NCBI RefSeq assembly: GCF_025949665.1
Contig: NZ_JAPDFT010000003.1
Location: 1-64,000 of the forward strand
Reading direction: 5' to 3'
DNA: 64,000 bases
Origin: Chryseobacterium viscerum
Lineage (GTDB): Bacteria; Bacteroidota; Bacteroidia; Flavobacteriales; Weeksellaceae
Part shown: positions 43,890 to 52,843 of the stretch, in pieces
How the letters are laid out: each line of letters starts with the position of its first letter
Numbering within the stretch: position 1 is the stretch's first letter
The notes under the pieces: model-generated
Told to the model about the DNA's origin: nothing
The model's input: only the letters and a program-made list of their open reading frames with translations
Databases searched by the model: none
Translations under genes and position numbers: made by a program

Positions 43890-44519
43890 ATGGAAAATTT
43901 TGGAAAAGATTTATTACGAAAAATAAAAAGTGTAGAACTTCCCGGTGAACATGCCCATGGAGTTTTCTCACCTCCCTCCCGCCCTGTTTTTACTTATGAT
44001 GAAGTATTGGCAAAGAATCCCAAATTTGCAGCTGTCAATATCGTTCTGTATCTGAAAGACAATGAGTGGTATTTTCCATTAATTCAAAGGACAATTAATG
44101 AGCACGACAGACACAGCGGGCAGATTTCACTGCCTGGAGGAAAACGTGAGGAGATGGACAGAGATTTTGCGGAAACCGCAGTTCGGGAAACTTCCGAAGA
44201 AATCGGAATAGACAAACATTATGTAAGGATCATCAGAGAAATGTCTCCTATTTACATTCCACCGAGCAATTTTTATGTATATCCCTATATTTCTTATACT
44301 AAAAAGAATCCCGCCTTCGTTCTTCAGCAGACGGAAGCTGTGGAAACCATAGAATTTCCAATCACTTCCTTTCTCAACCTGTCTGATACCCCCGAAATCA
44401 TGGCACTGCCTAATGCCAACGGATATGAGGTGCCTGTGATCAATTTCAACGGATACATTATCTGGGGTGCCACAGCGATGATATTAAGTGAATTCAGCCA
44501 GTTGCTGAAAAAAATGTAA
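43890..44519 (+). CDS. Nudix hydrolase, CoA pyrophosphatase type (NudL-like)
   Basis: 209 residues. The UPF0035 signature of coenzyme A pyrophosphatases is present: HDRHSGQISLPGGKREEMD then ETAVRETSEEIGI, where GGK...REtsEEiGI forms the metal-binding Nudix box. These enzymes split CoA and acyl-CoA into phosphopantetheine and 3',5'-ADP. The -7 box leaves almost no leader. The next gene (plsC) starts 27 bp later, so co-transcription is likely. Confidence 0.85.
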   Translation: MENFGKDLLRKIKSVELPGEHAHGVFSPPSRPVFTYDEVLAKNPKFAAVNIVLYLKDNEWYFPLIQRTINEHDRHSGQISLPGGKREEMDRDFAETAVRETSEEIGIDKHYVRIIREMSPIYIPPSNFYVYPYISYTKKNPAFVLQQTEAVETIEFPITSFLNLSDTPEIMALPNANGYEVPVINFNGYIIWGATAMILSEFSQLLKKM

Positions 44520-44546
44520 CTTTGCAGTACCGTGTTTAATTGAGAA

Positions 44547-45353
44547 ATGGCGAAGAAAAATATTTTCACCGATGCATTCGGAACACCTTATTTTTTGAAA
44601 AGGTTTATTATTTTTATTTTAGGAGTTGTATCATACAGAAGATTCAACGGCTTTAATAAGTTAAAAATAACCGGAACAGAACACCTTGTGGATCTTCCGG
44701 ACTCTAACGTGCTTTTTGTATCCAACCATCAGACTTATTTTGCAGATGTGGCAGCAATGTACCATGCTTTCTGTGCTGTAAATAATGGATATCTGAACAC
44801 GATAAAAAACCCGATCTACTTATTGAACCCCAAGATCGATTTTTACTATGTAGCAGCTGAAGAAACCATGAACAAAGGTATTCTTCCTAAAATTTTCAAA
44901 ATTGCGGGTGCTGTAACGGTAAAAAGAACATGGAGAGCTGAAGGGAAAAATGTCAACAGAATGGTAGACATGAGCGAGGTAGACAATATTATGAAAGCAT
45001 TGGACAATGGCTGGGTAGCGACTTTCCCTCAAGGAACTACTTCCGCTTTTGCACAGGGACGAAGAGGAACGGCCAAATTGGTGAAAAATCAGCGTCCTAT
45101 TGTAATTCCAATCAAAATAAACGGATTCAGAAGAGCTTTTGATAAAAAAGGACTCCGCGTAAAGGTAACCGGTGTAAAACCTACGATGGAATTCAAGGCT
45201 CCTTTGGATATTGATTATGATAATGAAAAAGCACCGGAAATTTTATTGAAAATCATGACTGCCATTGAGCAGACAGAAGATTTCAACCTATTACACAGTT
45301 ATGATGAAGAACTTAAAGCTAAAAAATTAGAACAAAAGGACTCAAATAATTAA
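44547..45353 (+). CDS. 1-acyl-sn-glycerol-3-phosphate acyltransferase (PlsC family)
   Basis: 268 residues. The catalytic NHxxxxD motif is SNHQTYFADV (His and Asp), and the substrate motif is FPQGTTSAF (the usual EGTRS region). A hydrophobic N-terminal segment (about 18-28) anchors it to the inner membrane. It makes phosphatidic acid, or transfers acyl groups to a related lipid. A possible internal promoter TAACTTTG overlaps the stop of the Nudix gene. Downstream genes follow within 4-6 bp. Confidence 0.88.
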   Translation: MAKKNIFTDAFGTPYFLKRFIIFILGVVSYRRFNGFNKLKITGTEHLVDLPDSNVLFVSNHQTYFADVAAMYHAFCAVNNGYLNTIKNPIYLLNPKIDFYYVAAEETMNKGILPKIFKIAGAVTVKRTWRAEGKNVNRMVDMSEVDNIMKALDNGWVATFPQGTTSAFAQGRRGTAKLVKNQRPIVIPIKINGFRRAFDKKGLRVKVTGVKPTMEFKAPLDIDYDNEKAPEILLKIMTAIEQTEDFNLLHSYDEELKAKKLEQKDSNN

Positions 45354-45357
45354 AGTA

Positions 45358-45807
45358 ATGACAAAAATTATGAACAAAATACTTGGAATCTTATTCGCAA
45401 TCATAGTATTAGTTTCATGCAACAGCCAGAAAGTATATTCGGATTTTGATATTAGCTATTCGAAAAGTGGAGGCTATGCTCCTGTATATGAAAATATGCT
45501 TATAAAAGGGAATAATGTACACTACTCTTTTGAAGGGCAGGGTAAAAAATATAAACAGGATTTTAAAATTTCTGATGAGGATTTAAAGAAACTGGATCAG
45601 GTGCTTTCTCAGAATAATTTCAGAAGAATACAGGAAGACCGCAAAAAATTGTACGACAATATTTCAACTTCCATCAACATCAAGAAAGGTCCTAATGAAG
45701 GCAGTAAAACAGATGCCAGTCTTATAATTCCGAATTACCAGACCAACTGGAACAACATTCTTGAAGCTTTCCAGCAGATCATTAATACTAATGTTAAAAA
45801 ACAGTAA
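45358..45807 (+). CDS. Hypothetical lipoprotein between plsC and mpl
   Basis: 149 residues (145 from the second ATG at 45370, which gives a tidier signal peptide). The lipobox is LVSC. The mature domain is short, with alternating strands and a charged helix (SDEDLKKLDQVLSQNNFRRIQED), and is not assigned to a family I know. It sits 4 bp after plsC and 6 bp before mpl, so it belongs to an envelope-biosynthesis operon. Confidence 0.7.
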   Translation: MTKIMNKILGILFAIIVLVSCNSQKVYSDFDISYSKSGGYAPVYENMLIKGNNVHYSFEGQGKKYKQDFKISDEDLKKLDQVLSQNNFRRIQEDRKKLYDNISTSINIKKGPNEGSKTDASLIIPNYQTNWNNILEAFQQIINTNVKKQ

Positions 45808-45813
45808 ATACAA

Positions 45814-47151
45814 TTGAAAACCCACTTCATTGCCATTGGCGGAAGCGCCATGCATAATCTTGCGATTGCATTAAAAGACAAAGGATATCAGGTGACAGGT
45901 TCTGATGACGCTATTTTTGAGCCTTCAAAATCCCGGTTGGAAAAGAAAGGAATTCTGCCTCAGGAAATGGGCTGGTTCCCGGAAAAGATTACTCCGGATA
46001 TTGATGCTGTTATTCTTGGAATGCATGCCCATCAGGACAATCCTGAATTGGCAAGAGCAAAAGAACTGGGCCTGAAAATATATTCTTATCCTGAATTCCT
46101 GTACGAACAGTCCAAAAATAAAACGAGAGTTGTTATTGCCGGATCACATGGTAAAACAACCATCACTTCAATGATCCTTCACGTTCTGAATTTTCATCAG
46201 AAAGATGTGGATTTCATGGTAGGAGCACAGCTTGAAGGTTTCGACTGTATGGTAAAACTGACTCAGGATAATGATTTTATGGTTTTGGAAGGTGATGAAT
46301 ATCTTTCTTCTCCTATTGATCTTCGTTCCAAATTTTTACTGTATCAGCCTAATATCGCTTTAATGAGTGGTATTGCATGGGATCATATCAATGTTTTCAA
46401 AACATTTGATGACTATATTGACCAGTTCAGAAAGTTTGTGGCAAGCATTACAGCAGGAGGAGTTCTGGTATACAATGAAGAAGATGCTGAAGTAGTAAAA
46501 GTAGTCGAAAATGCAGAGAACTATTTCAGAAAGATTCCTTATAAAACTCCTGAATACGAAATCAATAATGGTAAAGTGTATTTAAAAACTGAAATGGGAG
46601 ACGTTCCTCTGTCTGTTTTTGGGGCACACAACCTGTTGAATATGGAAGGAGCAAGACATATCTGCCGACAGCTTGGTATTATGGATGAAGATTTTTATGA
46701 GGCTATCATGAGCTTCAAAGGAGCATCCAAACGTCTTGAAAAAGTAGAAAGAGAAGATAAAGGAACACTTTATAAAGACTTTGCCCATGCACCAAGCAAG
46801 GTGAAGGCAGCTGTAAAAGCATTCACAGAACAGTTTAAAAATGATAAGAAATACGGGTTTCTGGAGCTTCATACCTATTCCAGTTTAAATCCGGCCTTCC
46901 TGGAGCAGTATGATCATGCCATGGACGGTTTGAATGAAGCTATCGTTTTCTACTCTGAAGATGCTTTAAAGATCAAAAGAATGGAACCTATTTCTCCTGA
47001 GTTTATCAAAGAAAAATTCAAGAATGAAAATTTAAAGGTTTTCACGAATGCTGAAGATCTTCATGCCTATTGGAATACATTGGATAAAACAGATGGTGTT
47101 TATCTCATGATGAGTTCCGGAAATTTCGGTGGTCTTGATTTAACAAAATAA
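45814..47151 (+). CDS. mpl: UDP-N-acetylmuramate:L-Ala-gamma-D-Glu-meso-DAP ligase
   Basis: 445 residues, starting at a TTG that reads M-K-T-H-F-I-A-I-G-G-S. The Mur-ligase pattern is present: N-terminal Rossmann GGSAMHNLAIAL, P-loop GSHGKTTITSM, the middle EGDEYLSSP and the C-terminal FGGLDL. The short N-terminus and HAPSKVKAAV segment favour Mpl over MurC. Mpl reattaches recycled tripeptide to UDP-MurNAc in peptidoglycan recycling. It ends the plsC operon at the terminator 47154-47188. Confidence 0.88.
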   Translation: MKTHFIAIGGSAMHNLAIALKDKGYQVTGSDDAIFEPSKSRLEKKGILPQEMGWFPEKITPDIDAVILGMHAHQDNPELARAKELGLKIYSYPEFLYEQSKNKTRVVIAGSHGKTTITSMILHVLNFHQKDVDFMVGAQLEGFDCMVKLTQDNDFMVLEGDEYLSSPIDLRSKFLLYQPNIALMSGIAWDHINVFKTFDDYIDQFRKFVASITAGGVLVYNEEDAEVVKVVENAENYFRKIPYKTPEYEINNGKVYLKTEMGDVPLSVFGAHNLLNMEGARHICRQLGIMDEDFYEAIMSFKGASKRLEKVEREDKGTLYKDFAHAPSKVKAAVKAFTEQFKNDKKYGFLELHTYSSLNPAFLEQYDHAMDGLNEAIVFYSEDALKIKRMEPISPEFIKEKFKNENLKVFTNAEDLHAYWNTLDKTDGVYLMMSSGNFGGLDLTK

Positions 47152-47153
47152 AC

Positions 47154-47188
47154 AAAAAGCTTCAGAATATCATCTGAAGCTTTTTTAT
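47154..47188. terminator. Rho-independent terminator
   Basis: AAAAAGCTTCAGA and TCTGAAGCTTTTTT around a 6-nt loop, between the convergent mpl gene and the gene at 47201. Confidence 0.9.
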
Positions 47189-47200
47189 TAAGCATTATTT

Positions 47201-47812
47201 CTAATTATTCAATCTTTTGTTGTTGGTCAACTCAATACTTTTTATAGATCCTACCGGAGAAATTTTTATTGTTTTGTTTCCTTTTGCCAGATAGATATAA
47301 TACATGCTATTCGATCCAATCAGATGAACCTGTTCAAACTTATCATCGCCATAATCTATTTTATAATCATATTTAAGTCTGTTCTCCTTTATTCTTTTTG
47401 TTAATGTCATGCCTTCTCCCCATCCTATTCCTACGAAGAAAGATAACAACATCATCGCCAGGAATCTTACAAACATATTGGTAAAATGATTCTCAATTGC
47501 CTCTTTACTCATATTTTCATGTTCTTTAAGGGAAGCCATTTTTTGTGCCCATTTTTTATTTTTATTGCTTTGTTTTGATAAATAAGATGGAAAAGCAAAT
47601 GAAAATACGATTATAATAATCAGGGCAATGAGGATTACCGGATGAGCAGTTAAAGTGGCAATCGGGCTTATCAAAATATCCATTATCGTTGAATATTTCA
47701 GAATATTAATGCCTATCTGATAGTAGAAGACACTCTCTTTTAGTATTCCCATTACAACAAGAAACAGATAGCCGAACGGGAGTGATCTTTGAATTCCTTC
47801 TGAAAATTTCAT
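47201..47812 (-). CDS. Hypothetical membrane protein
   Basis: 203 residues with about three to four hydrophobic segments (near 15-35, 40-78 and 112-128), a basic cytosolic loop between (KQSNKNKKWAQKM) and a soluble C-terminal part with SMYYIYLAKGNKTIKISPVG. No family is recognised. It is convergent with mpl and stands alone. Confidence 0.7.
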   Translation of the reverse strand: MKFSEGIQRSLPFGYLFLVVMGILKESVFYYQIGINILKYSTIMDILISPIATLTAHPVILIALIIIIVFSFAFPSYLSKQSNKNKKWAQKMASLKEHENMSKEAIENHFTNMFVRFLAMMLLSFFVGIGWGEGMTLTKRIKENRLKYDYKIDYGDDKFEQVHLIGSNSMYYIYLAKGNKTIKISPVGSIKSIELTNNKRLNN

Positions 47813-47886
47813 TTATATTTTCGTTGATTTTAGTTTTTATATTTCACGAAAATAGAAAAATAACAGCAAATTGAAAGTATATTGAT

Positions 47887-48945
47887 CTATCTTTCACATT
47901 CTTTGATCAGATTTTTCAAAATTTCTTCTGTGGAAAGTTCACTATACTGATGAATAGACTGTCCAACCCAGATTCCTACAAATTCGGGGTTTTGCAAAGA
48001 TTTTGCCGCTTTACGTAAGGCATTGGTCAGTTTGTTCTGATAAGGATAGGGTAAAATATATTCTGAATTTTCTACGGTTTCTATAAATTGATTTTTCACT
48101 CCTCTGGCATATCTTCCGGAAAAACTTTTTGTTAAAACAATCTCTTCTTCTTTTACTCTTTTCAGTTTTTCCTTTTCAAAAGGCTGTAAAGCACTTTCCT
48201 GAGAAGCCAATAAAAGATTTCCCACCTGAAAGCCCAGTGCTCCTAAATCCTTAACGGCTTTTAATGTTTTAGCTCCATAGATTCCTCCTGCATAGATCAA
48301 AGGAATATTCACATGATCATACACCTGTGACAGCAAAGATAAGCCTCCGATCTGCGGAATATGCTCTGCCTCAAAACTTCCTCTATGACCTCCCGCTTCT
48401 ATTCCCTGAACACAGATAATATCAATCCCTGATTTCTCAAGTTGCAAAGCTTCATTCACACACGTACAGGTTCCGATAAGGGTAACTCCGTTATCTTTTA
48501 ATTTCTGAATACTCTGATCATCCAGATTTCCAAATGTGAAACTCAAGATCTTACAGTTTTCTTCAATGATGGCATCCACCTGCTCATGGTAACCGTTTAT
48601 GCTGATTACTTCAAGATCAGGAAGGTTTACTACAATATTATTTTCTCTGGCCAGCTGCTCAAGAAACTGCTTTGTTTTGACAAAATTTTCTTTTAAAGCA
48701 TCGGTCACTTCAGGAATCTGATGTACAAATATATTGGCTGCAAAAGGTTTATCAGTCAGTTTTTTCGTTTCCCTGATCAATTCAACAGACTGGTCTGCAG
48801 AAAGATCTCCCAGCGCTAATGATCCCAAACAATCTGCTTTTGCAACAGCTGCCACCATATGTACCGTACTTACTCCAAACATCGGAGCCTGAATAACAGG
48901 ATATTTTATCCCTAGTTTTTTACTGATCGTATCTGGCCAAAACAT
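47887..48945 (-). CDS. NAD(P)H-dependent flavin oxidoreductase / nitronate monooxygenase
   Basis: 352 residues, a TIM barrel of the nitronate monooxygenase class: YPVIQAPMFGVSTVHMVAAV at the N-terminus, DIICVQGIEAGGHRG for FMN and substrate contact, IPLIYAGGIYG for the phosphate loop, and VGNLLLASQES. It uses FMN to oxidise alkyl nitronates, or may be an enoyl-ACP or quinone reductase of the same superfamily. It is a single gene. Confidence 0.86.
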   Translation of the reverse strand: MFWPDTISKKLGIKYPVIQAPMFGVSTVHMVAAVAKADCLGSLALGDLSADQSVELIRETKKLTDKPFAANIFVHQIPEVTDALKENFVKTKQFLEQLARENNIVVNLPDLEVISINGYHEQVDAIIEENCKILSFTFGNLDDQSIQKLKDNGVTLIGTCTCVNEALQLEKSGIDIICVQGIEAGGHRGSFEAEHIPQIGGLSLLSQVYDHVNIPLIYAGGIYGAKTLKAVKDLGALGFQVGNLLLASQESALQPFEKEKLKRVKEEEIVLTKSFSGRYARGVKNQFIETVENSEYILPYPYQNKLTNALRKAAKSLQNPEFVGIWVGQSIHQYSELSTEEILKNLIKECER

Positions 48946-49021
48946 AAGAATTATTTTTATTAAAATGTACGAAGAAAGCAGTAATGAATATCATTCAGTA
49001 TTATGATATTGCTCAGAATAT

Positions 49022-49049
49022 GGTTTAAAGTTCAAGGTTTAAGGTTGTT
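49022..49049. repeat. Heptad repeat (GGTTTAA-type)
   Basis: Four units in register: GGTTTAA, AGTTCAA, GGTTTAA, GGTTGTT, in the gap upstream of the flavin oxidoreductase gene. They are the reverse-orientation form of the AAC-phased type. Confidence 0.65.
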
Positions 49050-49089
49050 GATAAACATCACATCCATTGTACATAATACAAAGCAAGAT

Positions 49090-49794
49090 TTATTTTGCTT
49101 TCCTGAGTTCTTTATAATGTAATTTTGATGCTGGATCGAGCTTTTCTGTTGCATAAGAAAATGTAGCAGCAGGCATTGTTTTCACATAAGTAGTGAGAAA
49201 ATGATGTAATTTCTTTTTGTCTTTTTTTCCAGCTTCTCTTATCCAGCTTCCCACAGCTTTATTCACCAGCTCATTCGGGTCATGAACAAGAATTTCAGCA
49301 ATGGCAAAAGTATCCTCCGCATCATTTTTTCTGATAAATGCATGAGTGCTTACAATAGCTGTTCTTCTTTCCCATGGACTTTGGGAATAAGCAAGCTTGT
49401 ATAAGATGTCCCTGGGTTTATCTATGAGATATTCCCCAATAATATTTCTGGCCGCCCTGTCCACAAAATCCCAGTTATTCAGACGATCATGGCGATTCAG
49501 ATACAGATTAAAAAGATCTTTTTTCTGATCTTCAGTTGTTTTTTTACTTCTGGCCTGAAAATCCATGATACTCACGGCTCCCATTCTCACTTCATAAAAA
49601 TCACTGTCAAGAAGTTTATTGACCTCATCTAAAGACATCGCAGAAAACTCTTTAGCAATAGTAAAGACATCTCCGAATTTCACTCCAAAGCTCTTTGTAG
49701 TTCCATCATTTCCTTTGAAAAACTTCTCAACTTTATTGAGTTCTTTTTCATTTTTAAATAATGAAAGTGTTTCTATGAATTCTGCTGCAGTCAT
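49090..49794 (-). CDS. DNA alkylation repair protein (AlkD-like HEAT-repeat fold)
   Basis: 234 residues, all helical with HEAT-like repeats; motifs include FYEVRMGAVSIMDFQ, LNNWDFVDRAARNIIG (with the functional Trp-Asp pair), SPWERRTAIVSTHAF and ELVNKAVGSWIREAGKKD. AlkD-type glycosylases excise positively charged alkylated purines. It is a single gene. Confidence 0.85.
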   Translation of the reverse strand: MTAAEFIETLSLFKNEKELNKVEKFFKGNDGTTKSFGVKFGDVFTIAKEFSAMSLDEVNKLLDSDFYEVRMGAVSIMDFQARSKKTTEDQKKDLFNLYLNRHDRLNNWDFVDRAARNIIGEYLIDKPRDILYKLAYSQSPWERRTAIVSTHAFIRKNDAEDTFAIAEILVHDPNELVNKAVGSWIREAGKKDKKKLHHFLTTYVKTMPAATFSYATEKLDPASKLHYKELRKAK

Positions 49795-49892
49795 GAGTAT
49801 TATTAATTTAAAATCCCACAGGTTTCACAATAACTCAGATTTCTGATCTGTACATTCATGAAAACTGCGGGAGTTACTCTGTATTTCTTAAA

Positions 49893-50768
49893 TTAAATAT
49901 CCGCTACGGAATTCAACATTTTTTGTTCCCAATCCGGATCTTTAGGATCAAAGAATAATCTTTTCCCTGTATCTAAAGAACGGACAACATTCATTTCATC
50001 TTCCGTCAGTTCAAAATCAAATACATTAAAGTTTTCTTCAATTCTCGATGGCGTCACAGATTTTGGAATCACTACAAACCCTTCCTGAAGATGCCATCTC
50101 AGAATTACCTGAGCTACGGTTTTACCATATTTTTCAGCAATAGCCTGCAGGTCAGGATTGCTTAAAAGCTGGGCGTTTCCATTTCCAAGCGGACTCCATG
50201 GCTGCGTTATGATATTATTTTCTCTGTCATACACCTGTAATTCTTTTTGCTGGAATACAGGGTGCAGCTCAATTTGGTTGATTACCGGCAGCACTGTTGA
50301 ATTAGCTTTTAATTCTTCCAGTTTCTCGATCGTAAAATTACATACACCTATAGCTTTGATCTTTCCCTCCTTGTATAATTCTTCCAAAGCTTTCCAGGTT
50401 CCTAAAAAATCTCCATAAGGCCAGTGGATAAGATACATATCAAGATAATCCATCTGCAATCTGTCTAATGTTCTCTGAAAAGCACTTTTAGCTTTTTCAT
50501 ACCCATGATCCTGAACCCATACTTTTGATGTGATAAACAATGCTTCCCTGTCTACTCCGCTATTTTTTACCCCAGCACCTACTGCAGTTTCATTCTGATA
50601 AATAGCAGCGGTATCAATCATTCTATATCCGCTCTGAATAGCTTTTATTACCGCATTCTCACATTCTTTCAGGTCTTCCATCTGCCATACTCCAAAGCCT
50701 AAAGCAGGAATATCCACTCCGTTATTTAAGGTTACCACAGGCTGTCCTGTATAGGTTTTCTTTTGCAT
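49893..50768 (-). CDS. Aldo/keto reductase
   Basis: 291 residues. AKR signatures: GYRMIDTAAIYQNE (catalytic Asp and Tyr), FITSKVWVQDHGYEKA (catalytic Lys), YLDMYLIHWPYGD (catalytic His) and VVIPKSVTPSRIEEN for NADPH binding. It reduces aldehydes and ketones using NADPH. It is a single gene. Confidence 0.93.
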   Translation of the reverse strand: MQKKTYTGQPVVTLNNGVDIPALGFGVWQMEDLKECENAVIKAIQSGYRMIDTAAIYQNETAVGAGVKNSGVDREALFITSKVWVQDHGYEKAKSAFQRTLDRLQMDYLDMYLIHWPYGDFLGTWKALEELYKEGKIKAIGVCNFTIEKLEELKANSTVLPVINQIELHPVFQQKELQVYDRENNIITQPWSPLGNGNAQLLSNPDLQAIAEKYGKTVAQVILRWHLQEGFVVIPKSVTPSRIEENFNVFDFELTEDEMNVVRSLDTGKRLFFDPKDPDWEQKMLNSVADI

Positions 50769-50883
50769 AAGTCTTTATTTTAATTATTAATATAAAGTGA
50801 TAAACAAATTTGCAACAAAAATTTGAAAATTCTGCCTACCAATTTTACTGTTTCATTTAAAAAATTGTGATCTAATTCTAGCT

Positions 50884-50967
50884 TTGCTGGTTGCTAGTTA
50901 CTTGTTGTTGGTTGCTGGTTGTCGGTTGCTGGTTGTTGGTTGTTGGTTGTTGGCTGTTGGTTGCAAA
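50884..50967. repeat. Heptad repeat (TTGYTGG)
   Basis: About eleven 7-bp units of TTGCTGG/TTGTTGG with some variants (TTGCTAG, TTACTTG, TTGTCGG, CTGTTGG). A frame reading through it would give a Leu/Val/Gly/Cys-rich peptide joined to the next gene, but this is a spurious extension. Confidence 0.85.
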
Positions 50968-51027
50968 TTTATGGCTCAGCTGGCATCCCATCGCTATTTT
51001 CTCTATTTTTGTTTAAATTTAAAAATC

Positions 51028-51462
51028 ATGTCACAACACATCAGACTGGCTAATGCGGGAGATTATTCAAGAATTATGGAAATATGGGAATCAGCAGTAA
51101 AAGCAACTCACGATTTTCTTGCTGAGGAGGATTTCAATTATTTTAAAGAAGTTATTCCAAGAGATTATCTTCCTAATCTGGAAGTGTATTTAATCACTGA
51201 AGACAACGAAGCTAAAGGATTTGCCTCCGTTGCAGAAGGTAACCTGGAAATGCTTTTCATTCACAATGATACGCGTGGAAAAGGTTATGGTAAAACACTG
51301 TATCAGTTTATGAAAGAGAAAACCGGGCTCACCAAAGTGGACGTCAATGAACAAAATCCACAAGCGATAGGGTTTTACGAAAAAATGGGTTTTAAAAAGA
51401 TCGGAAGATCGGAAAAAGACGGTTCAGGAAAGGATTATCCACTTATTCATATGAGTCTGTAA
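51028..51462 (+). CDS. GNAT family N-acetyltransferase
   Basis: 144 residues from the ATG at 51028 (MSQHIRLAN). An upstream frame to 50884 is rejected because it reads the heptad repeat and a TATTTTTG -7 box lies at 51004-51011. GNAT motif A is HNDTRGKGYGKTLYQFM and motif B is NEQNPQAIGFYEKMGF. It acetylates a small-molecule or protein amine. Another GNAT gene follows with no gap. Confidence 0.87.
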   Translation: MSQHIRLANAGDYSRIMEIWESAVKATHDFLAEEDFNYFKEVIPRDYLPNLEVYLITEDNEAKGFASVAEGNLEMLFIHNDTRGKGYGKTLYQFMKEKTGLTKVDVNEQNPQAIGFYEKMGFKKIGRSEKDGSGKDYPLIHMSL

Positions 51463-51930
51463 ATGGAAAATTTTTCGTTCAATCAATTACATCCTGATTC
51501 GGAGATACCTTATCATTTGCTGCTCCTGGCAGACGAAACCAAGGAAGCGATCAATCAATATATTTTCAAATCTGATATCTATCTTTTACAAGATGGCATT
51601 GAAAGCATTGCTGTAATGGCGTTATGCAGAATCAGTGATACAGAACTGGAAATTAAAAATATTGCAGTGATTGAAGGCTACAGAAGCAAAGGAATCGGAA
51701 CGATCCTGATGAATAAAGCTAAGGAAATTGCCAAAGAAAACCATTATAAAACACTGACTGTTGGAACGTCGGATACCGGCTTCCAACAGATCAGATTTTA
51801 TGAGAAAAACGGTTTCATCAAAAGTGGAATTCTGAAAGATTTTTTTATTGAAAATTATCCGGTTCCCATCTATGAAAACGGTTTACAAATGCGCGATATG
51901 GTTGTATTAACCCATCACCTGACGGAATAA
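51463..51930 (+). CDS. GNAT family N-acetyltransferase
   Basis: 155 residues beginning at the base after the preceding GNAT stop. Motif A is VIEGYRSKGIGTILMNKAKE, then GTSDTGFQQIRFYEKNGF. Acetyl-CoA binding is expected; substrate unknown. Its 3' end overlaps that of the convergent LysR gene by 24 bp. Confidence 0.85.
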   Translation: MENFSFNQLHPDSEIPYHLLLLADETKEAINQYIFKSDIYLLQDGIESIAVMALCRISDTELEIKNIAVIEGYRSKGIGTILMNKAKEIAKENHYKTLTVGTSDTGFQQIRFYEKNGFIKSGILKDFFIENYPVPIYENGLQMRDMVVLTHHLTE

Positions 51931-52803
51931 GCCTTTAATATGCTCTATCTCGGTTTGATAATTCGTTTTCTTACGACATCCGAAATACAGTGTATTTTCC
52001 AGCTTTTTCTTTCCTTCCCAGATCAGCTTTACTTCACCGCTTTCAATATCATTCTTACATAGGAAATCGGGAACAACAGCTAATCCTGTTCCTCCTTTCA
52101 GACATCGGATAATTGAATTCAGGTTGGGTACTATATAATTCGGACGGAAATTCGGTTTATGACCAAAATTCAGGGTCCAGAACTGGAAAAGGTGTTCCAT
52201 ATCTCCGGTGGTTCCGTACCATTTTTCGTTCTTCAGCCACTCTTCAATCTGTTCTGCATCTTTTGTTTTTAAAACTTTACTGAAAGCTGCAGTATCTACA
52301 TTCTTTCCTCCTACCAGAATGATCTGCTCAGAAGAGAAAGCTTCATGTTCTATATTGGGTGAAGATCCTTTTTTCGGGGTGATAATAAGATCCAGAATTC
52401 CTTTATCCAGTTGATCCAGCATTTCCGGATATTCTCCAAAACTGATAATCAGATTAAAAGGCAATGAAGAAACATATTGTTCCAAAGTCGTCTGAAAAGT
52501 TTCAAAACACATTCCAACACTAATGGTAGGCGTATGTTTTTCAGTAGATTTCTGGAAGTTTTTTTCTACATCTTCCAGTTTGGCAATAGGTTCAGCAACG
52601 GCATTAAATAATACTTTCCCACGTTCTGTCGGAATCATTTTTCTACCGGTCCTGTCAAATAATTTGTATCCTACATAAGCTTCCAATGAGCTCAAATGTA
52701 GGCTCACTCCCGGCTGTGATATGAATAAAGCATCCGCAGCTCCCGTCAATGTTCCGGTTTTATATATCGCCTTAAAAGTACGATACCATTCTAAATTGAC
52801 CAT
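51907..52803 (-). CDS. LysR family transcriptional regulator
   Basis: 298 residues. The N-terminal winged HTH (LEWYRTFKAIYKTGTLTGAA through GVSLHLSSLEAYVGYKLFDR) is followed by a ligand-binding domain of the periplasmic-binding type (about 90-295). LysR proteins usually control a divergent gene, but here the next gene upstream (metallophosphoesterase) is co-oriented and 40 bp away, so the target is unclear. The redox genes from 54054 on are a possibility. Confidence 0.9.
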   Translation of the reverse strand: MVNLEWYRTFKAIYKTGTLTGAADALFISQPGVSLHLSSLEAYVGYKLFDRTGRKMIPTERGKVLFNAVAEPIAKLEDVEKNFQKSTEKHTPTISVGMCFETFQTTLEQYVSSLPFNLIISFGEYPEMLDQLDKGILDLIITPKKGSSPNIEHEAFSSEQIILVGGKNVDTAAFSKVLKTKDAEQIEEWLKNEKWYGTTGDMEHLFQFWTLNFGHKPNFRPNYIVPNLNSIIRCLKGGTGLAVVPDFLCKNDIESGEVKLIWEGKKKLENTLYFGCRKKTNYQTEIEHIKGLFRQVMG

Positions 52804-52843
52804 GATTTAATTATTAATATTCTGATACAAAGTTACAAAATAA

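Noticed and set aside
50884..51027. N-terminal extension of the GNAT protein at 51028
   Set aside because: It translates the TTGYTGG heptad repeat into low-complexity sequence and contains the -7 box at 51004; the GNAT fold starts at 51028.
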